64,000 nucleotides of DNA from Progne subis subis (GCA_022316685.1 JAKJHU010001547.1:1-64000), one strand, 5' to 3'; positions 43,895 to 54,534 are shown, counted from the first letter of the stretch. The notes: generated from the letters alone by a model not told the origin. Numbers and translations: made by a program.

Positions 43895-44050
43895 CTGGGG
43901 ATGAAGAAAGAGCCACGAACACTTGTGCTGAGATGCTCCGGAATCCAGAGGGATGGTGGAGAACAGGGAAGCAACAAGTTCTCACAGACATCACAGTGAT
44001 GGAAGCCCTTGGTGTGAAGTTCCCTGAAGGAACTCCCAAGGGAGTTGATG
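43895..44050 (+). repeat. Dispersed repeat, copy 1
   Basis: ACACTTGTGCTGAGATGCTC and GAAGCCCTTGGTGTGAAGTT match 57390-57530 in the same orientation. Not classified. Confidence 0.7.
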
Positions 44051-45860
44051 CTATAATAACTGGTACCAGAAGGCACAAATGTAGTAACACTAGGAGATGG
44101 CCTATATGAGCCACAGGTAATGGCTTAGAAAAAGATCAATATATATTTTATATATTCTATTTATTATGGCATATATAAAAATATGTAATATGCAGCATTA
44201 TATATTAGAAATTACATATTTGATACATATAAATATGTATTATTCTATGCCTGTTGATAAATATTTTCCTTTCATATAGATTTGATATATTCCTCCAGCT
44301 CAGGGGAGTGAAGATGTACTGCTGTTGAAAACCTTCTGCCCACACAGCAGTCATCGCACCGGGCTGTGCATGCACACCCACCCACTGCCCTTGTTCTTCT
44401 CGGCATCTTGGGGCTGCTGTGGGCACAGAAATGGGATGAATTTAAATCCACACTCGTCCAGCCTGTCATGAACACTGATGTGGGAAGGCACATCAGAGAG
44501 CTCTCAAATCACTTACATTATCATCCATGCTTTCCTTCCTGCTGGGGACTAAGGAACTCTTAAAAGCACCAAAGACACAGAAAAGAGGTGGAAAAAGTTG
44601 GCATCCTGCCACTGCTGGTACCCTCATGGAGGAAGTTTTGTTGGGATTTTTAAGGTCATAACTTTCCAAAACTAGAAAAGCTGCTCAGCATCGGTAGCCC
44701 ATTTGTGAATGGTTTTCCTGATTTGGTGAAACTGGAGTGTAAACTGTGGACTCCATCCTTGGTTCAAATCACCTGCCCTGACCTGCAGACAAAAGCACCA
44801 CCACCAGCAGAAGCTACATCGGTCACTTTTCTCAAAAAGCTATCTGAAATTTGCGAGAGAAAAGGAAAACTTGTCTGTGGATTAATGACAAGACCCTGAG
44901 GAACAGTTAAAAAGCAAAGGGCTGCAGCTGCTCTGGGACACTCCCTGTGCTCCAAGGCAGGCAGGCTGCCCCGGCTGCCCCGGCCCCTGCGCTCCATGGG
45001 CTCTGCAGAGCTGCACACCAGGGAGGCAGCTTTGGGTACCTCAGCCCTGGGCACCAGTGACCTTCTTGGTCTGGACGGCTGCCTCTGGGCAAATGAAGGC
45101 TGCTGGCCTTCTGTTCCTGGCCCTGGCCCAGCCGTGCAGGGCTAATGCTGGTCCTGCTCTGAAATGTGCTCAAGAGGGATTTGTTTCTTTCCAGCTTTCC
45201 AGGGTAATGATTTGCACCACAAAATACTGAAGGACTAAGGCCTGAACAACAGGCCCTGACTGAGGCCTGAACAACGGGCCCTGAGCTAAATTTGCCCTCT
45301 AGGTGACCCTTCCAACCAAGTGTTGGATGTATCTGCTCCTTAACCAAGTATTACTGTCAACAGGATCTGTGCATTCATTCATTGGGGAAACACATCTTTA
45401 CCTTTCAGCGTTAAGAAACCAGACAAGGCCACATCTGGCCTTGGTTCCTCCTGGAGCCCTGGACAGGCTCGGGGAGAAAACCAAGAGGAGAATGCAATCA
45501 GATCTCCCGCTCCAGAAGTTCTGTCAGATTGCTCGTTCAGCACTGGCACAGCTGGGCTGTTCTCACAGCACAGGCAGAAGCCTCGTGGCCGGCAAAGGTG
45601 GAGGCAGTGGAGGATTTCCCAGCTCCTGGCAGTGGCTCTCCAGGGCTTTGCTGGGACAGCTTTCCCCAGCTGATGAGGGCATCTGGATGAAGGAGAAAGT
45701 ACAAGGGTGTCTGGTGATGGATCTTTCTGAATCACTAGAGGCAACCTTTTGTAGCAGTGCTGAAGTGCATTGCTTAGCTTATCCTTTGGATTTTTCTTTG
45801 CACTTCTGCACTGTAGCAAATTACACTATTGCTTCAGCAGGTGTCTGTGCCTCTGACTCT
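44051..45860. other. AT-rich and unassigned sequence
   Basis: 44130-44290 is AT-rich with TATATA blocks. 44705-44899 holds a 64-codon ORF (start MNGFPDLVKLECKLW) not matching a family I know. 45240-45290 repeats, inverted, part of 37290. Confidence 0.35.
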
Positions 45861-45863
45861 CCC

Positions 45864-46269
45864 TGTTGCAGACAGGTAAAAAATGTTATAAAAGAAAGGT
45901 CTTCTAAAATATGGATTAGGCCCTGCTACTTTAGCTAAGCAGCTAGCAATAGCTTGCAAGTTGCCAGTTGAAAACTATTTTGAGAAGGAGAAGTTTGTTA
46001 ACACAACAGCCTATTCTCGGGGAGAAAAACAAGTGCACCTGCATAAATATTAGCTCTGTTCCATGAGAACCCACAAAGGAAAAATGGAAACAACCTGAAT
46101 CCTAGCACGTACACACAAATGACCTTCTGACCAATAAATGAAGTAGTAAGAAAACTACCAGCCAAGGGGTGCTGTGCACAAGGTCTGTGAGAACTGTAGA
46201 AGTGATGTGAATAAAGAATTGGCTTTTCCTGCATGAAGAATATGGAGTCTCGGCTGATTTATTACAACA
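45864..46269 (+). mobile_element. Solo LTR with exact 6-bp target duplication
   Basis: TGTTG...CAACA element of 406 bp flanked by TCTCCC at 45858-45863 and 46270-46275. AATAAA near 46133 and AATAAAG near 46209. Similar length to the solo LTR at 26857 and also class II-like by its duplication size. Confidence 0.85.
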
Positions 46270-46275
46270 TCTCCC

Positions 46276-47560
46276 CACCACCAAAACAAACACACAGCCA
46301 GTTTGGCACCAGAGCTGCCTCTCTGCCAGCCCATTGCTTGGAAAACACCCCTGATTGCCATCTCTGCAAATGCAATTCCTACTTTCCAACCATCTTTTCT
46401 GCAGCCAGGCGAGAAAAGTAGTCCCTCCCAGCTCTGGACACCTCCAGACACCAACTGCTTTCAGCAGTCACAAGCCTGAAATATCAACTTCCTTCCTTAA
46501 CCAGCCCACAAGGAGCTCACACAGGGAGGACTTTTTGTCCAAGGATATCTGCAGAGGAGCTCGAGGATGGAGCAGTTTAAAACGCAACTCCTCCAGAGTT
46601 TAAACCTCCCTTTATCAAATGGGCACGCACCAACCTGCCCCAGAGGGAAAGTAGGCAGGCAAGAGAAGCTCCTCTCCCACAACAGCAAGCTCTGTGCTGT
46701 GCTTCCTTCTGTTCCAGCTGGGGAGCGGAGGCCATAGGCTACTCCTCAGTTTGGGAAGGAACCCAGGGGAATGGCCTGATCTGGGAGAACAGCAGAGGGA
46801 AGTTCCCCAAGATGTAGGAAAAGGTTCTCTGGAAGCAAGAGATCATGACAATATTTCTGCAGGGGAAAAAAAAAAAAAAAAAAAAAAAAAGCATTTCAAA
46901 AACTTTCCAGGCAGAAATTTCTGCCCCAACATGACAACCCCAAAGTCTCTGTGGTGTGTCAGGAGACATCATCTGTGTCCATCCCCCAAAGCACAATCAG
47001 CTCCCCAGCAAGACTTCAAGACTAAAGGACAAACCTTCCCCCTCCACCTCTCCACACCAGCTCGAGGGAGTCTCTGTCCATGGCAAGATCTCCTCTGTCA
47101 GTCTACATTGACACGAGTTGGCTGCAGGAGGCATTTGCATTGGACATCTCCCCAGATGGGGTGGAAAAAAAGCAGCAGCGATTCCAGTGGAAATAAAAAG
47201 GCAATGCCATTTGGGAAAACACCAGCGTGAGCTCCCTACAAGTGCAAGCCTTTAATCCCTTGCATAAAGCAGCATCCATCCATGGGGCAGCACAAGTGTT
47301 TTGATGACAATTCTGACAAAATTGCTGCCCTTGCCTGCTCCTGCAGGTGGCTCCAAATCACAAGAAATGTGCCAGGTGTGCCAAAGACAGGCAGACACGG
47401 TGAGGAAAAAAAACAGCTGCTGTGCTGAAAAGGTGGCCAAAAGAATGCTTTGTAATCTCCTCTTTTCATCCTTTCCCCAGCCAAGACAAAGCAATGTCCT
47501 TTTCTCCCGTCACCGATGGTGACCCAGGCGAAAAATGCAGCGTGGGGACCGAGTCTGGCC
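46276..47560. other. Unassigned, with poly(A) tract
   Basis: 46864-46890 is a poly(A) run. No gene recognised. Towards 47560 the sequence becomes CpG-rich. Confidence 0.4.
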
Positions 47561-47783
47561 CTGCTCCCAGAGCCCGCCCTGGCCAGGGCCATGCCGTGCC
47601 GTGCGGGGCCAGCCCTGGGAGCCGCTGCGCCCGTGTTGTGCCGCAGCCCCGGCTCCGAGCGCTCGTCCCTGCCGAGCCGGGCGCGCACGGGGCCGAGCGC
47701 AGCGCCCCCATCAGGCCGCGAGCCGCCGGCGCAGCCGCGGCCGTTGCGCTCCGGGCGTTGTGGCCAAGGCAGCGATCGAAGCC
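47560..47783 (+). promoter_or_regulatory. CpG-rich promoter region of the HSF-like exon
   Basis: Dense CpG and GC-rich sequence directly before the start codon at 47784, unlike the sequence further upstream. Confidence 0.45.
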
Positions 47784-47996
47784 ATGGCGGAGCTGCCGCT
47801 GGCTGCCGCGCTCGGTGCCGGCACTTTCCCCGCCAAGCTCTGGAGCCTGGCGAATGACCCCCATGTCCTCTCGGTGCGCTGGGACAGCGAGGCCCGGGGG
47901 CTGCTCATAGACCGCTCCCTGTTCGAGCGGGAGCTGCTCAGGCCGGGCGGTGCCAAGGGACCGGCCTTGAACGCCTTCAGAGCCACAGCCTTCAGC
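47784..47996 (+). pseudogene. Heat-shock-factor-like first exon, truncated DNA-binding domain
   Basis: From ATG 47784 the frame reads MAELPLAAALGAGTFPAKLW, SLANDPHVLSVRWDSEARG, LLIDRSLFERELLRPG and NAFRATAF. This is the start of an HSF-type DNA-binding domain (FPAKLW..V..P...SV.W...G..L.ID...FE.ELL), closest in feel to HSF5/HSFX-like bird genes, which encode transcription factors. Just before the recognition-helix motif (SFVRQLN in the family) the coding sequence ends, and the ERV-3 LTR begins with CAGC shared between both. Confidence 0.78.
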
Positions 47997-48189
47997 CGTC
48001 GTCCGATCCGTGCTCCCCGGAAGACTGAGAGCTGTGTGTCCCCACCTCAGCTCTCCGCGAGCCTCCTCCCTCCCCCAAAACCAAGTGATCAACTTCTTTT
48101 GTCAGGTTAAGCACCGCTTAACTACCCCTACTTAAAATCTAGCGACTCATGGGGGGGAAAAATTCTACAGGAGAACTTAACCCTCAACA
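47993..48189 (-). mobile_element. ERV-3 3' LTR, truncated
   Basis: Minus-strand start TGTTGAGGGTTAAG at 48189. Matches 53885-54078 of the 5' LTR for about 197 bp, then stops inside the HSF-like exon. The remaining 470 bp, with the poly(A) signal region, are missing. Confidence 0.88.
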
Positions 48190-48297
48190 TTATCCACCCC
48201 GAATTTTTCCCACCCTAACATATTATATTGAATTTAAACCTTTAAATAATATACATATATATACATGTGAATATAAATACAGACACAGTCACAGTGT

Positions 48298-51200
48298 TCA
48301 CCGAAAAACAAGGTCCCCTTGAGGTAGGCAGCGGGTCTCTCCATCCTTTTGCATCACCCACCATGTGCAGCCAGGTCCCTGAGCAAAAACACCCCCACGA
48401 GCGGGATTGTCTTTGCTGAAGGCAGAATTAATCCAGACAGTTTTTCCCAGCATTCCTCTCATGTGTACCACTGGAACCTTATCTCCATCTCTTGTTCTCA
48501 GGGGCTCAGATTGGGCGGGGCCTGCTCGGTTGGTGGAACCTCGAGTGTTCACTAACCAGGTGGCCTTTGCTAAATTAATCTCCCAGTTCTTGAAAGTCCC
48601 CCCACCCAGTGCCTTCAAAGTGGTTTTAAGCAGGCCATTGCACCGTTCAACTTTCCCGGCTGCTGGCGCATGATAAGGAATATGGTACACCCACTCAATG
48701 CCATGTTCTCTAGCCCAGGTGTTTATAAGGCTGTTCTTGAAATGAGTCCCGTTGTCAGACTCAGTCCTCTCAGGGGTACCGTGTCTCCACAGGATTTGCT
48801 TTTCAAGGCCCAGGATGGTGTTCCGGGCAGTAGCGTGAGGCACAGGGTAGGTCTCCAACCATCCAGTTGTGGCTTCCACCATGGTCAGCACGTAGCGCTT
48901 GCCTTGGCGGGTTTGGGGAAGGGTGATGTAGTCAATCTGCCAGGCTTCCCCGTACTTATACTTGGACCATCGCCCGCCATACCATAGTGGCTTCACCCGC
49001 TTGGCCTGTTTGATGGTAGCACACGTCTCACAGTCATGGATAACCTGAGAAATACTGTCCATGGTTAGATCCACCCCTCGGTCTCGTGCCCACTTATAGG
49101 TGGCATCTCTGCCCTGATGGCCTGAGGCATCATGGGCCCATCGAGCTAGGAACAACTCTCCCTTGTGTTCCCAATCTAAGTCTGTCTTTGACACCTCTAT
49201 CTTTGCAGCTTGATCTACCTGCTCGTTGTTTCGGTGCTCCTCATTAGCCCGACTCTTGGGGACATGGGCATCTACATGACGGACTTTGACAGGTAGCTTC
49301 TCTACCCTAGTGGCAATGTCCTTCCACTCATCTGCAGCCCAGATTGGCTTTCCTCTACGCTGCCAATTGGCCTTTTTCCACCTGTCCAGCCAACCCCACA
49401 GAGCATTGGCCACCATCCACGAATCAGTGTAGAGGTAGAGCTTTGGCCACTTCTCTCTTTCAGCAATGTCCAGGGCCAGTTGAACAGCTTTGAGTTCAGC
49501 AAGTTGGCTTGACCCACCTTCTCCTTCAGTGGCTTCTGCAACCTGTCGTGTGGGGCTCCATACAGCTGCTTTCCATTTCCGGTTCATCCCTACGATGCGG
49601 CAGGAACCATCAGTGAAAAGAGCATAGTGTGTTTCTTCTGCTGGTAGTTGGTTGTATGGTGGACCCTCTTCTGCACGTGTCACTTGTTCCTGCTCCTCTT
49701 CATCTGTGAGACCAAAGTTCTCACCTTCCGGCCAGTTTGTAATTATCTCCAAAATCCCAGGGCGATTTGGGTTTCCAATGCGGGCGCGCTGAGTGATGAG
49801 GGCAATCCATTTGCTCCACGTGGCGTCGGTGGCGTGATGAGTGGAGGGAACCTTTCCTTTAAACATCCACCCCAGCACCGGTAGCCGAGGTGCCAGCAGG
49901 AGTTGTGCTTCTGTGCCAATCACCTCTGAGGCAGCTTGAACTCCTTCATAGGCGGCCAAGATTTCCTTCTCTGTTGGAGTGTAGTTGGCTTCGGACCCTC
50001 TGTAGCTTCGGCTCCAGAATCCCAGTGGTCGGCCTCGAGTCTCCCCAGGCACCTTCTGCCAAAGGCTCCAGGACAGGCCATTGTTCCCGGCTGCTGAGTA
50101 GAGCACGTTCTTCACATCTGGTCCCGTCCTCACTGGGCCAAGGGCCACTGCATGAGCGATCTCCTGCTTGATCTGGGCAAAGGCTTGTTGCTGTTCAGGG
50201 CCCCAGTGGAAATCGTTCTTCTTGCGGGTGACCAGGTAGAGAGGGCTCACAATTTGGCTGTACTCAGGAATGTGCATTCTCCAGAAACCTATGGCGCCTA
50301 GGAAAGCTTGTGTTTCCTTTTTGCTGGTCGGTGGAGACATTGCGGTGATCTTATTGATGACCTCAGTTGGAATCTGCCGCCGTCCATCTTGCCACTTTAC
50401 TCCCAGGAACTGGATCTCTCGGGCAGGTCCCTTGACCTTACTCTGCTTGATGGCAAAACCAGCTTTCAGGAGAATTTGGATGATTTTCTCTCCTTTCTCA
50501 AACACTTCCATTGCCGTGTTCCCCCACACAATGATGTCATCGATGTACTGTAGATGTTCCAGAGCCTCACTCTTTTCCAGTGCAGCCTGGATCAGTCCAT
50601 GGCAGATGGTGGGGCTGTGTTTCCACCCCTGGGGCAGTCGGTTCCAGGTGTACTGCACGCCCCTCCAGGTGAAAGCAAACTGAGGCCTGCATTCTGCAGC
50701 CAGAGGAATGGAGAAAAATGCGTTAGCAATGTCAATTGTGGCGTACCATTTTGCTGCCTTGGACTCCAGCTCGTACTGGAGTTCCAGCATGTCCGGCACA
50801 GCAGCGCTCAATGGTGGAGTCACTTCGTTCAAGGCACGGTAGTCCACAGTCAATCTCCATTCTCCGTCAGACTTGCGCACAGGCCAGATGGGGCTGTTGA
50901 AGGGTGAGTGGGTTTTGCTGACCACCCCTTGGCTCTCCAGCTCACGGATCATCTTGTGGATGGGGATCACGGCATCTCGATTTGTCCGGTACTGTCGGCG
51001 GTGCACCGTCGAGGTGGCAACTGGAACTCGTTGCTCTTCTACCTTTAGGAGTCCTACTGCAGATGGGTTCTCTGACAGTCCAGGCAAGCTATTCAATTTC
51101 TTAATGCCCTCTGCCTCCACAGCTGCTATTCCAAAAGCCCACCTGAGTCCTTTAGAGTCTTTGTAATAACCATTCCGGAGGAAGTCTATGCCCAAAATAC

Positions 51201-51426
51201 ACGGGGCCCCTGAGCCAGTCACAATTGGATGTTTCTGCCACTCCTTCCCGGTCAGGCTCACCTCAGCTTCTAACAGAGTCAATTCCTGTGATCCCCCCGT
51301 CACCCCGGCAATGGAAATAGGTTCTGTCCCCACATATTCCGATGGTATCAGTGTACACTGCGAACCAGTATCAACTAAAGCCTCATATTTCTGTGGCTCT
51401 GATGTGCCAGGCCATCGAATCCACAC
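48298..51426 (-). CDS. pol: ERV-3 pol: protease, reverse transcriptase, RNase H, integrase
   Basis: Open for 1042 codons. Protease near residues 15-110 (LVDTGSQCTLIPS, CILGIDFL). RT at about 140-400 with LTVDYRALNE, LPQGWKHSP and the YIDD catalytic box. RNase H at about 590-740 with FTDGSCR, AELKAVQLAL, YTDSW and HVDAH. Integrase at about 755-1042 with HDASGH, CETC, WQIDY, ESDNGTH and GKVERCNG (D, D, E). It replicates and inserts the element by reverse transcription. Same frame as the upstream gag piece, separated by TAG at 51481-51483. Resembles ERVL-type elements of birds. No env follows; the LTR starts 109 bp after the stop. Confidence 0.93.
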   Translation of the reverse strand: MWIRWPGTSEPQKYEALVDTGSQCTLIPSEYVGTEPISIAGVTGGSQELTLLEAEVSLTGKEWQKHPIVTGSGAPCILGIDFLRNGYYKDSKGLRWAFGIAAVEAEGIKKLNSLPGLSENPSAVGLLKVEEQRVPVATSTVHRRQYRTNRDAVIPIHKMIRELESQGVVSKTHSPFNSPIWPVRKSDGEWRLTVDYRALNEVTPPLSAAVPDMLELQYELESKAAKWYATIDIANAFFSIPLAAECRPQFAFTWRGVQYTWNRLPQGWKHSPTICHGLIQAALEKSEALEHLQYIDDIIVWGNTAMEVFEKGEKIIQILLKAGFAIKQSKVKGPAREIQFLGVKWQDGRRQIPTEVINKITAMSPPTSKKETQAFLGAIGFWRMHIPEYSQIVSPLYLVTRKKNDFHWGPEQQQAFAQIKQEIAHAVALGPVRTGPDVKNVLYSAAGNNGLSWSLWQKVPGETRGRPLGFWSRSYRGSEANYTPTEKEILAAYEGVQAASEVIGTEAQLLLAPRLPVLGWMFKGKVPSTHHATDATWSKWIALITQRARIGNPNRPGILEIITNWPEGENFGLTDEEEQEQVTRAEEGPPYNQLPAEETHYALFTDGSCRIVGMNRKWKAAVWSPTRQVAEATEGEGGSSQLAELKAVQLALDIAEREKWPKLYLYTDSWMVANALWGWLDRWKKANWQRRGKPIWAADEWKDIATRVEKLPVKVRHVDAHVPKSRANEEHRNNEQVDQAAKIEVSKTDLDWEHKGELFLARWAHDASGHQGRDATYKWARDRGVDLTMDSISQVIHDCETCATIKQAKRVKPLWYGGRWSKYKYGEAWQIDYITLPQTRQGKRYVLTMVEATTGWLETYPVPHATARNTILGLEKQILWRHGTPERTESDNGTHFKNSLINTWAREHGIEWVYHIPYHAPAAGKVERCNGLLKTTLKALGGGTFKNWEINLAKATWLVNTRGSTNRAGPAQSEPLRTRDGDKVPVVHMRGMLGKTVWINSAFSKDNPARGGVFAQGPGCTWWVMQKDGETRCLPQGDLVFR

Positions 51427-51480
51427 CGTCCAATAGATCCGGTTTTCCCGTGCCTCTCCCTGGCTAGAGGCAGGGCCCCT

Positions 51481-52011
51481 CTAGCACCGGTCATTATTCC
51501 CTTCCTGGGCATACATGGTAGAGGTTCCTTCACAGGGATCTGACATATCCTCACTTCTATAATACCTGACAGCTTGGTCATGTGATGTTGAGGCTACCTT
51601 CATCTTAGTGGAACCCCCTCGGTTAGTGTTTCTCTCCTTGAGCTCACGCACCCGTGCTGCCAGGGCAGAAGTGGGTTTCCCATGCCACCTTCCCATGTCT
51701 TCCCCATGGTCACTCAGAAAGAACCACAGGTCAGCTCGTGGGGTGTACCCTCTCTCTCTAGCTGGGGGCCATTGAGCTCTGACTCTGGGGCCTGTAACTC
51801 GCACCGGTGCCACACAGGAACTGTTCCTCCTCATCTCCTCCCTCACCTCCCTTATCTCCTCTGTCACCTCCTCCATCTTCTCCCTGAGTTCCTTTGCCAC
51901 GGCAGAGACCTGAGCCTGCATTGGGCCACTGATCATGCTCTCATAATTTCTAAGCTTGTTGGCTACAGAACCCACTGTCTCTCGGTTGTTTATCGGCATT
52001 AATGGTTGCAA
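51481..52011 (-). CDS. gag: ERV-3 gag, downstream part
   Basis: 176 codons: a helical, charged middle (KELREKMEEVTEEIREVREE) and a basic end. It overlaps the upstream gag ORF by about 60 bp in another frame, so a frameshift divides gag. Ends in TAG, after which the frame stays open into pol. No CCHC zinc knuckle was seen. Confidence 0.7.
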   Translation of the reverse strand: MQPLMPINNRETVGSVANKLRNYESMISGPMQAQVSAVAKELREKMEEVTEEIREVREEMRRNSSCVAPVRVTGPRVRAQWPPARERGYTPRADLWFFLSDHGEDMGRWHGKPTSALAARVRELKERNTNRGGSTKMKVASTSHDQAVRYYRSEDMSDPCEGTSTMYAQEGNNDRC

Positions 52012-52963
52012 TGAAGGTGGCGTATTGAGATGGTCCTAGAGTTGCCAGATTCCACAGCATTTGCCCTGTGCACCTGACTTTGTCGGGGTCATTATCATGC
52101 TGTCCACCCCTCCCAAAGAGTACCTCCAATACTGCCACTTCTCTCAGCTGTTGGATCCCTTCCTCAAGGGTCTTCCAGCGCATTCTATGATGGTGCTCCT
52201 GCATTCTGTCTCTGTGGACAAACCTCTCCCTTACACTCATTAAAAGCCGCTCCCAAAGGGAAAGGGGCCCTGGCTCCCTTACGAATACCTGATTCACACC
52301 CGAGTCCTGGGTCAAGGGTCCCAAATTCCTTGCCTCACTACTATCTAGCTGCACACCTGTTCCAATAAGGTCCCAGACCCGAACTAACCAGGCTGTATAA
52401 GCCTCACGTCCCCGTCGTGCAAGATCTTTTTGCAGATTGCGGAGACTTTCATATGTCAGGGACTCGGTGATGATCTCAACCTCTGAGTCCCCCGCGGGTT
52501 GTGAGGGCCCTCCTTTCTTATCCTTGTTGCCTGGGTGCTCTGATTTCACCTTGTACTTCTTTGTTTCCACAGGGGCCACTGCTGCTGGCTGTGGCTGCTC
52601 CTGTGGTTCAGCTGGAACCTGGACGGTTGTAACGTCTGTGGGTTCCACTGCTGCACCATCAGACTCTCCTTTGTCGGGGCAGGGGGAGGGTTTCTCAGCA
52701 GCTGGGGCTAATGAGGCTACTACAGGGGCAAGGTACTCCCTCAGCATCTGCCCCATCTCACGGATCTCCTTCACCCAATCTGGGTGGTTTATTCCTGAGG
52801 CAGGCTGTGGGGCAGGCTCAGGCTGTGGGGCAGGCTCAGGCTGTGGGGCAGGCTCAGGCTGTGGGGCAGTATCCTTATTCTCTAGGGGAGGTATCAGGGT
52901 GGTTACCCAGTCCAGTCTCCCCTTATCTCTAAATGCTACACAGAACAGGCATACCAGCAACAC
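51950..52963 (-). CDS. gag: ERV-3 gag, upstream part
   Basis: 337 codons including the capsid-like region (SLRNLQKDLARRGREAYTAW, LDSSEARNLGPL, RWKTLEEGIQQLREVAVLE). Near its start is a Pro/Gln/Glu-rich tandem repeat from four 18-bp units. The true start may be upstream; the first ATG is used here. The homologous but broken region in ERV-1 is at 10790-11160. It forms the particle shell. Confidence 0.75.
   Translation of the reverse strand: MLLVCLFCVAFRDKGRLDWVTTLIPPLENKDTAPQPEPAPQPEPAPQPEPAPQPASGINHPDWVKEIREMGQMLREYLAPVVASLAPAAEKPSPCPDKGESDGAAVEPTDVTTVQVPAEPQEQPQPAAVAPVETKKYKVKSEHPGNKDKKGGPSQPAGDSEVEIITESLTYESLRNLQKDLARRGREAYTAWLVRVWDLIGTGVQLDSSEARNLGPLTQDSGVNQVFVREPGPLSLWERLLMSVRERFVHRDRMQEHHHRMRWKTLEEGIQQLREVAVLEVLFGRGGQHDNDPDKVRCTGQMLWNLATLGPSQYATFIATINADKQPRDSGFCSQQA
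52795..52868. repeat. 18-bp tandem repeat within gag
   Basis: Four copies of GGCTGTGGGGCAGGCTCA, encoding Gln/Pro/Glu/Ala repeats on the minus strand. Confidence 0.93.
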
Positions 52964-52989
52964 CAGCCACTGTATGATGTCATTAACAT

Positions 52990-53295
52990 TCAGAGATTTG
53001 AACCCTTCAAAGACTGGTGGGGTAGGCCCAAAGAGCTGGGTGAAGGGTTGGGAAAGGTTTCCCCTGGTGTCATTTCCTCACAGTATGTACCGTTGTTAAA
53101 GTAACTCCAAAAACACACAGTCAGTGTATGGTAGCCCTGAATCCATGTGCCTGCCTTCCAGAGAAAATTAAAAATCCACGATTTCCTCACTTCATTAACC
53201 CATATAGCAAACTGGATGACAGCCACAGCAACCTTAGTTACAGGGCCCATGTTTAGAAAAGGGCCTGCAAATGGGAGAAATACGGCCACACCCAC
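52990..53295 (-). other. ERV-3 leader ORF of 101 codons
   Basis: Hydrophobic ORF (FLPFAGPFLNMGPVTKVAVA) between the primer site and gag, in a different frame. It could be chance or a former leader protein. Confidence 0.3.
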
Positions 53296-53386
53296 ATGCC
53301 ACCTGAATCAGACAAAGGCAGACCACATGATGCCCAGTACACAACAATGTAGGCACTTAAGAACTGTTATTCCTTTTTCTCTCAAT

Positions 53387-53407
53387 GCCCCACGTCTTTG
53401 GGCGCCA
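53387..53407 (-). promoter_or_regulatory. ERV-3 primer-binding site
   Basis: TGGCGCCCAAAGACGTGGGG lies 5 bp inside the 5' LTR end. It resembles lysine-tRNA-type sites, with an AAAG insertion or change compared with ERV-1. Confidence 0.65.
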
Positions 53408-53412
53408 AATTC

Positions 53413-54078
53413 TGTCTCGGTTTGAAAAAAGACAGGTGTCTGCTAAGGAGAGGCAGGCCTTTCCAGGGAAATGAGGAATTTAAATCCTTCCCTCCGTGTT
53501 ATTATAATTTGGAAGATTAAACGAAAAAACTTTTCTGTCAGAGCTATGGGGAAAAAGGAATAACAGTCCTTTACTAGTAAATATAACAGGACAGACAAAC
53601 AACAACAGCAATTATAATAACAGTAAAACAGAACCAAAGAACCCCGAGGGCAAACGGTGGAAAGCTCCGGCGCTGGTGGCTGGAAACGGTGGATTATCCT
53701 CAGCAGGCAGGCAGGGGGGTGCCCTGGCAGGCAAGGTGGGCAATGCCGGAGAAGCCACAGCGGCTGTACCAGGGTTGACCCAAAATCCAGCAGGACAGCG
53801 AAGAAACTCCGAATTCCTGGGCACTCCAACAGATGGTAGAATTCCCAGGACCAAACTCCTCCGGTAGCCGTGGACTCCAGCCAGCCGTCGTCCGATCCGT
53901 GCTCCCCGGAAGACTGAGAGCTGTGTGTCCCCACCTCAGCTCTCCGCGAGCCTCCTCCCTCCCCCAAAACCAAGTGATCAACTTCTTTTGTCAGGTTAAG
54001 CACCGCATAACTACCCCTACTTAAAATCTAGCGACTCATGGGGGGGAAAAATTCTACAGGAGAACTTAACCCTCAACA
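53413..54078 (-). mobile_element. ERV-3 5' LTR
   Basis: 666 bp, TGTTGAGGG...CCGAGACA on the minus strand. Matches the ERV-2 LTR and the 197-bp 3' LTR stub. The 3' LTR stub agrees almost base for base with this copy over the shared part. Confidence 0.85.
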
Positions 54079-54413
54079 GCAACAAGGAGAGCCCCTGGCT
54101 TTCTGCTGGCTGATTTCTTCCAGCTCGTGGGATAAGGCAGGGTCAGAGCGTGAGGCCACGTCCCCTCACTTGGTGTCTTCTGCTTTTCTGCATCCGTGTT
54201 TTGCCTCAGAGGTCATTTTGTAAGAGCTTCAGTTCCACCTTGGCCACCCAAATCCTGAGTTTAAAACGCTTGTGATGTGAACTGTGTGGGCAGTGTTCCC
54301 CTCATGTTACACGGCCTTTGGGAGTGGAGAAGAACAGTGACTGTATCCCTGCTGTGATTCCAAGGAAATCCTGAGTGATCTTTGGCTTCCTTTCTTTCTG
54401 TTTCTCTTTCAAG

Positions 54414-54534
54414 GGGAATATTAATGTTGCCCCTGAGTCTCCAAGAGAGGACACAGTGAACAGGGCTGCAGCAGAGGAAGTTTCATCTGGCACCGAGAGC
54501 TGCGGGAACAGTTCCCCGGAGCCCGAGGAGCCTG
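54414..54534 (+). CDS. Candidate exon of the interrupted HSF-like or another gene
   Basis: TTTCTCTTTCAAG acceptor, 121 nt, GTAAGG donor. Reads NINVAPESPREDTVNRAAAE and ESCGNSSPEPEEP. A related exon end (GAAAASPEP) occurs at about 56000-56032, with similar introns and next exons at 55174 and 56214. No domain recognised. Confidence 0.4.

Noticed and set aside
44705..44899. Small gene starting MNGFPDLVKLECKLW
   Set aside because: No splice context, family match or second copy; ORF length is within chance.
47993..54078. Target-site duplication of ERV-3
   Set aside because: The 3' LTR is truncated at a deletion junction, so no duplication can be tested.
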